This document shows, piece after piece, positions 57,128 through 64,000 of a stretch of DNA of 64,000 nucleotides. How positions within the stretch are numbered: the stretch's first letter is position 1; each line of letters opens with the position of its first letter. The notes beneath the pieces are model-generated. The model was not told where the DNA came from and searched no databases. It saw only the letters and a list, made by a program, of their open reading frames with translations. Location of the stretch: contig CATNEN010000009.1 of NCBI GenBank assembly GCA_950097015.1, positions 1,428,501-1,492,500 of the forward strand, read 5' to 3'. Origin of the DNA: Macrostomum hystrix. Taxonomy: Eukaryota; Platyhelminthes; Macrostomidae. The position numbers and the translations under genes are program-made.

Positions 57128-60100
57128 ATGGCGCGCGCACGAAAGAGAGCCAACAATGATGACCAGCAGCCACAGCCAATGCAGAGGGCTGCTAAGCGAG
57201 CTAGGAATGAGAAACATCTGCCGCCTGCTGCTGCTGCCCCTGCTGCTGCCCCTGCTCCTGCTGCTGCTGCTGCTGCTGTCCTGTCGATACAACCTCGCTT
57301 CAACCAGCTCGCTGGCCGCGTGCTGACTCTCGGCGAAGGTGACACCGGCCAACTTGGTCTGGGCAACTCGGCGCTGAGCAGGAAGCGTCCGGCCCGCGTT
57401 GATATCGGCCTGCCCGACTGCGGCTGCGTGCAGGTATAGCATGAGGGAGCTGCTTATGTCACTCTGATCCCCAGGATCTCATGTCACTCTGATACACAGG
57501 ATCTCATGTCACTCTGATCCCCAGGATCTCATGTCGCTCTGATACCCAGGATCTCATCCCACTCTGATCCCCAGGATCTCATCCCACTCTGATCCCCAGG
57601 ATCTCATGTCACTCTGATCCCCAGGATCTTATGTCACTCTGATCCCCAGGATCTCATGTCACTCTGATCCCCAGGATCTCATGTCACTCCGATCCCCAGG
57701 ATCTCATGTCACTCTGATCCCCAGGATCTCATGTCACTCTGATCCCCAGGATCTCATGTCACTCTGATCCCCAGGATCTCATGTCACTCTGATCCCCAGG
57801 ATCTCATGTCACTCTGATCCCCAGGATCTCATGTCACTCTGATACTTAGGATCTCATGTCACTCTGATCCCCAGGATCTCATGTCACTCTGATACACAGG
57901 ATCTCATGTCACTCTGATCCCCAGGATCTCATGTCACTCTGATCCCCAGGATCTCATCGCTCTCTGATACCAGCCTCGTCTTTCCTCCGTCAGGTGGTCG
58001 CAGGTGGCATGCACACGGCCTGCCTAACTGCTGACGGTCGTGTCTTCACATTCGGCTGTAACGACGAATGCGCGCTCGGCCGACCGGTTGTCGACTCTGC
58101 CGCCGATCAAGACAGCGACGACAGCGCCGGCGATGCTGGCGACGGTCTTGGCAGCGAGTTCCGGCCTGGCGAGGTGGCCGACGGCCTCCCGGATCCCGCG
58201 GCTGATCCGGTGGTGCACCTGTCGGCTGGGGATAGCCACACCGCGGCCGTCACTGGCAGCGGCCGCCTGTTCGTCTGGGGCACGTTTCGGGACAGCAACG
58301 GCGTGATTGGTTGGTGCCTCGAGTTACATAGCTAGTAAACTGCGTTTGTAATAAACCCGGAAAAAATCACGCAAAGCCGGAAAATTACGTAAAGCCGAAA
58401 AAAACATTAGGCCGGAAAAATACTTAAAAAAGAAAAATGTCAGCTAGCTTTTGTGTTTGGATACAAATCTAGTGTAATGTCGTGTTTTTTTTCCTCTTAT
58501 GGCCAAATTCTTTGAAACCAGGCCTCACCCGTGCTGGCGAGATGAGTCAGCGGCCTGTTGAAGTGTCTCTGCCCGACTCCGCCGGTCGCGTTGTCAAATC
58601 GGCCTCCGGTGCCAGTCACGTGATCTGCCTGACTAGCTCCGGTCGAGTGTTCACCTTCGGCTGCGGAGAGCAGGTGAGTGAAATCAAAATAACACCAATC
58701 TATTGAACCTGGCATGAAATTTTAGTATTTTATCATGTAACTACTTGTAGTAGATAGTAGCATAGCAACATAAGTACGATACTGTCATCAATGATAAGCA
58801 GATTATCGCCAAATTTTAAAATCTGAATTCACTGAAAATATGGCTGCTAAAGTGAAAATTAAAACTGACCTAGAAATTACATCAGACATGTTAATATCAA
58901 CTGACAAAATGGACAATTTTACTTACATGCCAACGTAAACGCTTATGAAATAACAATAATAACTAACATGGCGATGACGAACGATATGCCAAGTAACATT
59001 ACAAAGACAGGCAGGACAAGTAGAAGTGGCATGACAATGCCGAATGACATGGCAATCACAAATGGCTTAACTAGAACACGCCACTGACAAGCGGCATGAC
59101 AACAACAACTGACGTCATAATGACAAATGGCATGACAGCTACAAATGACATGGCATGACAGCTACAAATGACATGGAAATGACAGCTACAAATGACATGG
59201 CAATGACAGCTACAAATGACATGGCAATGACATTCCCCTGCCAGGGCCAGCTGGGCCGGGTGTCGGAGCGCCAGGGGGCCAGCCGCGGCGGTCGCGCCGG
59301 CCTCTCCGCCCTGCTGACTCCGCAGGAGGTTCGCCTGAAGGCGCGCCAGCGACACGCTCAATTTGACGACGTCTGGGCCGGTGCCTACGCCAGCTTCGCT
59401 CGCGTCCGCGGTGGCGCAGGCAGCGTCCTGCTGGCCTGGGGGCTGAACAACTTCTACCAGCTCGGCACCGGCGATCTGGACAACCGGTTCTTCCCGTCTG
59501 AGGCGCTGGAGTTCAGCGGTGAGCGAAGACTGGCCGGATTCGGGATCTGGATTTTCAGTTTGGGGATTTTTAATCTGGATGCTCAGTTTAAGGGTTTTGA
59601 ATCTGGATGCTCAGTATGGGGATTTTGAATCTGGATGCTCAGTATGGGGATTTGGGATCTGGATGCTCAGTATGGGGATTTTGAATCTGGATGCTCAGTA
59701 TGGGGATTTGGGATCTGGATGCTCAGTTTGGGGATTTTGAATCTGGATTCTCAGTTTGGGGATTTTGAATCTGGATGCTCAGTATGGGGATTTGGGATCT
59801 GGATGCTCAGTATAGGGATTTGGGATCTGGATGCTCAGTATAGGGATTTGGGATCTGGATGCTCAGTATAGGGATTTGGGATCTGGATGCTCAGTATGGG
59901 GATTTGGGATCTGGATGCTCAGTATAGGGATTTGGGATCTTGATGCTTAGTATGGGGATTTGGGATCTGGATAATTTAACATTTTCTCCCGTGTGGCCAG
60001 GCCGCCAGTGGCAGGAGGTGAGCTCCGGGCAGCACCACACTGTGGCGCTGGACTCGGCCGGCCGGGTGTTCGCCTGCGGCCGTGGCGAGTACGGCCGTCT

Positions 60101-60449
60101 GGGCCGCGGCCGCGCAGCCGGGGAAGCCGCCAGCGCCAGGCTGGAGCCGGTGGCGACGTCGGCGGACCCGGCCGAGGATGGCGACAATGCTGAAGGCCTC
60201 GGCGAGCGTCGCTGCGTGGCCGTTGCCTGCGCCACCGCCAGCAGCTTCTGCCTCGGTGCCGACGGCGCCGCATTCGCCTGGGGCATGGGCAGCAACAAGC
60301 AGCTCGGCCACGGCGTGGAAGACTCGGACGCCAGCGCCCCGGCCCGCATGGACGGCAAGCAGCTGGACGGCCTGCGCGTCATCGGCATCAGCGGCGGCGG
60401 TCAGCACGTTGTTCTACTGGCCGTTGAGGCCAATAACAACAGCCTGTGA
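57128..60449 (+). CDS. RCC1: Regulator of chromosome condensation 1 (RCC1), five exons
   Basis: Exons 57128-57433, 57994-58309, 58522-58673, 59245-59518 and 60001-60449; all junctions are GT-AG, phases match and the total is 498 codons plus TGA. RCC1 is the chromatin-bound nucleotide exchange factor for Ran, producing nuclear Ran-GTP for transport and spindle assembly. The seven-bladed propeller repeats are visible: LTLGEGDTGQLGLGN, GGMHTACLTADGRVFTFGCN, SAGDSHTAAVTGSGRLFVWG, FRDSNGVIG (the family's FRDNNGVIG), ASHVICLTSSGRVFTFGCGE, WGLNNFYQLGTGD, SSGQHHTVALDSAGRVFACG and FAWGMGSNKQLGHG, ending ISGGGQHVVLLA. The N terminus is basic (MARARKRA, RAAKRARNEK), as needed for DNA and import binding, then has a Pro/Ala tract. 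I chose 57128 because the basic segment begins there. It is longer than human RCC1 (about 421 residues), mainly at the N terminus and in acidic loops (SAADQDSDDSAGDAGDG). Confidence 0.95.
57455..57970. repeat. 25-bp minisatellite filling RCC1 intron 1
   Basis: About 20 copies of CTCATGTCACTCTGATCCCC plus AGGAT. It begins about 20 bp after the exon 1 donor and ends about 20 bp before exon 2, so it makes up nearly the whole intron. Confidence 0.95.
58310..58521. other. RCC1 intron 2
   Basis: A 212-bp intron without a tandem array, apart from a short AAAGCCGGAAAA-like repetition near 58357-58425. The donor is GTTGGT. Confidence 0.6.
58960..59235. repeat. 24-bp minisatellite in RCC1 intron 3
   Basis: The right end has about four clean copies of a 24-bp unit (ATGACAGCTACAAATGACAT plus GGCA); towards the left, copies decay (GCATGACAATGCCGAATGAC, ATAATGACAAATGGC). 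It abuts the exon 4 acceptor within about 10 bp. Confidence 0.85.
59545..59975. repeat. 28-bp minisatellite filling RCC1 intron 4
   Basis: About 15 copies of GGGGATTTGGGATCTGGATG plus CTCAGTAT, with a TTTTGAATCTGG variant. It occupies nearly all of the intron between 59519 and 60000. Confidence 0.95.
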
Positions 60450-61039
60450 GTGCCGCCGGTTCTGCTTCGAGTCCGTTGCTATGGAAACCGGATGTGAAGC
60501 AAAATACTCGATTCCTAAAATTATTCAATTTTTTCTTTGAGCTGTTCTCAAGCCCTGTAATATTTGTGTGCTCAGAACTCAGTTTAACATGGCATTTTGC
60601 TTCTCTCGCTCTCTCTCTGACCTCTCCGAGTTGCTAAGCCTGCTGTAATTCTCCAACTTTACTACTGCTCAAGTAGCATGATCTGCTTTGTGCGCATTTG
60701 TGAGCTTGCAATTTATAAATCGTATTTATATTTTATAAATCTCAGCTGCGCTAATTCTTCCCAGCCTTCTAAATCAGAATGAGCTGGCTCAGTTTTTACT
60801 ATTCTATTTTTATTTTATACAATTTTCCGATTGCGATTGTTACATGCGCGAATTATTGCACTTTTAAACACTATTTTTATGAACCCCTCGCAACAAAACT
60901 GCGGGTATAATATAATTGCTGCAATAAGTTATCTCAATTTGTGCTATCCGATAATTTAACAGCTGGCGGCGAATATTGAGGCTTGCACTTCAACACGTCA
61001 TCACATCTTTTAGCGGCGTGAAAAATATTTTTTTGCTTT
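60450..61039. other. region downstream of RCC1
   Basis: Presumed 3' UTR and spacer; A+T-rich with TATAAA words near 60706 and 60738 but no canonical AATAAA. No gene seen. Confidence 0.35.
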
Positions 61040-62210
61040 TTAGAGGAGAGGATAGACTGGGACAGGATAGTTAGACTGGGAGAGCAGAGGGTAGACTGGG
61101 AGAGGAGAGGATAGACTGGGACAGGATAGGTAGACTGGGAGAGCAGAGGGTAGACTGGGAGAGGAGAGGATAGACTGGGACAGGATAGGTAGACTGGGAG
61201 AGGAGAGGGTAGACTGGGAGAGAAAGGGTACTGTGGGAGAGGAGAGGGTAGACTGGGACAGGATAGGTAGACTGGGAGAGGAGAGGCTAGACTGGGAGAG
61301 GATGGGTAGACTGGGAGAGAAAGGGTGGAGTGGGAGAGGGGAGGGTAGACTGGGACAGGATAGGTAGACTGGGAGAGGAGAGGCTAGACTGGGAGAGGAG
61401 AGGATAGACTGGGACAGGATAGGTAGACTGGGAGAGGAGAGGGTAGACTGGGAGAGAAAGGGTACTGTGGGAGAGGAGAGGGTAGACTGGGAGAGGAGAG
61501 GGTAGACTGGGAGAGAAAGGGTAGACTGGGACAGGATGGGTAGACTGGGAGAGAAAGGGTGGAGTGGGAGAGGGGAGGGTAGACTGGGAGAGGGGAAGGT
61601 AGACTGGGAGAGGGGAGGGTAGACTGGGAGAGGGGAAGGTAGACTGGGAGAGGGGGGGGTAGATTGGGAGAGGGGAGGGTAGACTGGGAGAGGGGAGGGT
61701 AGACTGGGAGAGGAGAGGGTAGACTGGGACAGGATAGGTAGACTGGGAGAGGAGAGGCTAGACTGGGAGAGGATGGGTAGACTGGGAGAGAAAGGGTGGA
61801 GTGGGAGAGGGGAGGGTAGACTGGGACAGGATAGGTAGACTGGGAGAGGAGAGGCTAGACTGGGAGAGGAGAGGATAGACTGGGACAGGATAGGTAGACT
61901 GGGAGAGGAGAGGGTAGACTGGGAGAGAAAGGGTACTGTGGGAGAGGAGAGGGTAGACTGGGAGAGGAGAGGTTAGACTGGGAGAGAAAGGGTAGACTGG
62001 GACAGGATGGGTAGACTGGGAGAGAAAGGGTGGAGTGGGAGAGGGGAGGGTAGACTGGGAGAGGGGAAGGTAGACTGGGAGAGGGGAGGGTAGACTGGGA
62101 GAGGGGAAGGTAGACTGGGAGAGGGGAGGGTAGATTGGGAGAGGGGAGGGTAGACTGGGAGAGGGGAGTGTAGACTGGGAGAGGAGTGGGTAGGCTGGTA
62201 CAGGAGAGGG
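61040..62210. repeat. 20-bp G-rich minisatellite with about 470-bp higher-order duplication
   Basis: Units of GACTGGGAGAGGAGAGGGTA and variants (GGGACAGGATAG, GGGAGAGAAAGGGT, GGGAGAGGGGAGG). The rare word GGTACTGTGGGAG occurs near 61227, 61461 and 61931. The last two are about 470 bp apart and their surroundings match in order, indicating a recent segmental duplication within the array. Confidence 0.95.
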
Positions 62211-62640
62211 CTGCGGAGTAAATGTATTGCAGGATCAGCTAAGATTTCAGTTCTGCCTCATCGGCGGGGGATGGCGCAGATCCCATAGCCAAGATCCCAA
62301 CTGTGGATATGCGGTGTATCAGTTTTTCAGGCTGGACTCACAGAGTGGCTCTCAGTTTGAGTAAGTGCCCAGGTGAGCTGAGTTGCATTAGCCGCTACAG
62401 TTGCGCGTACACTGCAGAGCGGCCTGCAGTCCATTATCCATCAGGTACTGTGGCCGATGGGATAAAGGCCAGACACCCTGACCAGGCTGCGGCTGGTGGC
62501 GGGGGACTTGTCTTGCGGCCAATTGATGACGGTGGCGATCGTAGAGTCTAACTGACCAATGAGAGAGTTGCTGGGGGCATGTAAAACAGTTAACTAAGGG
62601 GATAATTCCCATGCGTGTTTTTGCCCTGAGCTCCAGCATC
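62211..62640. other. spacer upstream of candidate exon
   Basis: Unique sequence, possibly promoter or 5' UTR of the next gene; nothing specific. Confidence 0.35.
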
Positions 62641-62893
62641 ATGGCCGCTCTGATTCCTGCAGACAGAGTCCGGCTGGTCTGCGAGACCGTTCCCATGGTA
62701 ACCGTCTCCGGGTCCGGCTGCGGTCGGCTGCCTCCGGGCCTCAGCCCCATCGTTGAGGAGCCGCAGCCGCTGCTTTCGCCATCGTCAGAACACGACGAGG
62801 AGGACGACGATGGTAGCGGCTGCGACTCCAGCGAAGAGCGCTTCACGGAGGTGGCCGCCACGAGCTGCGACCTGCAGCCATCGACTCACTACC
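62641..62893 (+). CDS. Candidate first coding exon of an unrecognised gene (partial)
   Basis: From ATG at 62641 an 84-codon frame (MAALIPADRVRLVCETVPMV) has the strong G+C third-position bias of the other genes. It carries an acidic serine-rich stretch (SPSSEHDEEDDDGSGCDSSE) and ends at a good donor (CTACC/GTGAGT, exon end 62893, phase 1). A repeat array follows immediately, as in the introns of DGK and RCC1. I see no second exon before the window ends and recognise no family. The ATG at 62611 in the same frame is an alternative start. Confidence 0.45.
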
Positions 62894-62914
62894 GTGAGTA
62901 ACCTGACTCCGGTC

Positions 62915-63215
62915 TTCAGGGGTCCTTCAGCTGTGCTCTTCCAGATCCTTCAGCTGAGCTGTCCCAGATCCTTCAGCTGAGCTGTCCCAGATCCTTGAGT
63001 GTGGTATCCCAGATCCTTCAGCTGTGCTCTTCCACGTCCTTGAGCTGTGGTATCCCAGATCATTTAGCTGTGCTCTTCCACGTCCTTGAGCTGTGGTATC
63101 CCCGATCCTTCAGCTGTGCTCTTCCACGTCCTTGAGCTGTGGTATCCCAGATCATTCAGCTGTGCTCTTCCACGTCCTTGAGCTGTAGTATCCCCGATCC
63201 TTCAGCTGCGGTGTC
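62915..63215. repeat. 46-bp (2 x 23) minisatellite after candidate exon
   Basis: Alternating halves: CCTTCAGCTGTGCTCTTCCA and CCTTGAGCTGTGGTATCCCA, each followed by a GATC or CGTC word. It starts about 20 bp after the putative donor at 62893. Confidence 0.9.
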
Positions 63216-64000
63216 GCTGAAAGGCCAAACAACACCGATGCCTTTTCTGGTCAGCAAGTCATTGCTAGTACTCGTAAATTTTGAGACAGGAAATGGCCAG
63301 AAACGAATTCCACGTTGAGGAAATTTTTCCAGCTTGTGCCTTGTCGATGCCTCGGTGCTGAGATCATCTCAATAGTTTATGTGGCAGCTGCAGCCGCCAC
63401 TTCAACAGGTGGGGTTGGTGGCAGCCAGTTCATCTAGTTGATGGCGGGCGCTGAGTCGTTTGAGCCGAGCGGCTAGACCTATTTCCAGGAAATCACTGCT
63501 CCCCGTGAGATGAGGCCAGAGCAGATCAGGCCTCAAATTGAGCCCCGCAGCAGCAGCCGAGCAGACTGGCTTCCTGCGAGGTGTCAGTGATGGATGAGGC
63601 TGCGGAATTCCTTTGCAATTTCTGTCTTCAGAGCAGCTGGAGAGAAAATCCGGGAAATTAGATAAAGGCTTGAAAGAGAATTCGGCCTTTTTAACCGATT
63701 GCGAGGCCCGCTTGGCAACAGAATAGTGAGCACTTGTTTGCCAATGAATATTCTTCCTTTTCCCCTTAGTTGATTTTTTAATCGCCATTTCCTCCCAAAT
63801 TTCCACTCGAAAATTCTAAACTTTTTCAGAAATTCCCCAGCTTAAAATATCCCTTCCTTCTTTAGGTAATATATTAGAAGTCGAGGAGACAATTAGTGAG
63901 GCCAAATACAGGCATGGAAGGGAGTATTTTAAGCAGGGGATTTTTTTAGAGCCAGCGGTATGGAATTAATAATCGACCGGAGGTCCCCCGGTTTCAAATA
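63216..64000. other. unique sequence to window end
   Basis: No exon recognised. A 134-residue minus-strand frame (63806-63402) has mixed composition and no recognisable motif; I do not call it. Confidence 0.3.

Noticed and set aside
63402-63806. 134-residue minus frame
   Set aside because: No recognisable domain, no G+C third-position bias and no splice support.

Overview
The window is nuclear DNA of a eukaryote. Its genes are spliced with GT-AG introns, it carries tRNA-derived SINEs and DNA-transposon remnants, and it encodes homologues of RCC1, type I diacylglycerol kinase, ING4/5 and DPM3. Coding exons are G+C-rich, especially at third positions, and much of the intergenic DNA is A+T-rich. 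The gene content fits an invertebrate animal. The heavy minisatellite load and a divergent rhodopsin-like receptor would suit a lophotrochozoan such as a free-living flatworm, but that placement is inference. Standard stop codons are used. LAYOUT. Minus strand at the left edge: 5' part of an ING4/5-like chromatin reader (1-701), DPM3 (2232-2540) and an unrecognised four-TM membrane protein (4624-5502). Bases 5503-12537 are A+T-rich and gene-poor, holding a 272-bp MITE-like element (6431-6702, 8-bp target duplication), a 998-bp giant palindrome flanked by a 9-bp duplication (8458-9455, Mutator-like foldback) and a tRNA-derived SINE (about 11094-11467). A type I diacylglycerol kinase follows on the plus strand in four visible exons (12538-21948); all three introns are packed with tandem repeats. 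Bases 21949-50160 show no convincing gene. They are a series of about 18 unrelated-looking minisatellites (5- to 100-bp units) with short unique spacers and a second SINE (37825-38142, minus). A single-exon divergent rhodopsin-like receptor lies on the minus strand at 50908-52119. Bases 52120-57127 are again A+T-rich and contain a 478-bp Merlin (ISXO2-type) element with a transposase remnant (56238-56715). RCC1 lies on the plus strand in five exons (57128-60449), followed by a purine-rich, G-quadruplex-capable array and one candidate first exon of another plus-strand gene (62641-62893). REPEATS. About 31 arrays cover roughly 26 kb of the 64 kb by my estimate. Many long open frames in the window are only these arrays read through. 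Several arrays with different periods share a short core like CAGATCC, and most arrays inside introns carry a pyrimidine-tract-plus-CAG motif on the sense strand that resembles a 3' splice site. The genes do not form a pathway; they are independent housekeeping and signalling genes: protein mannosylation donor synthesis, lipid second-messenger removal, Ran-GTP generation and histone-mark reading.
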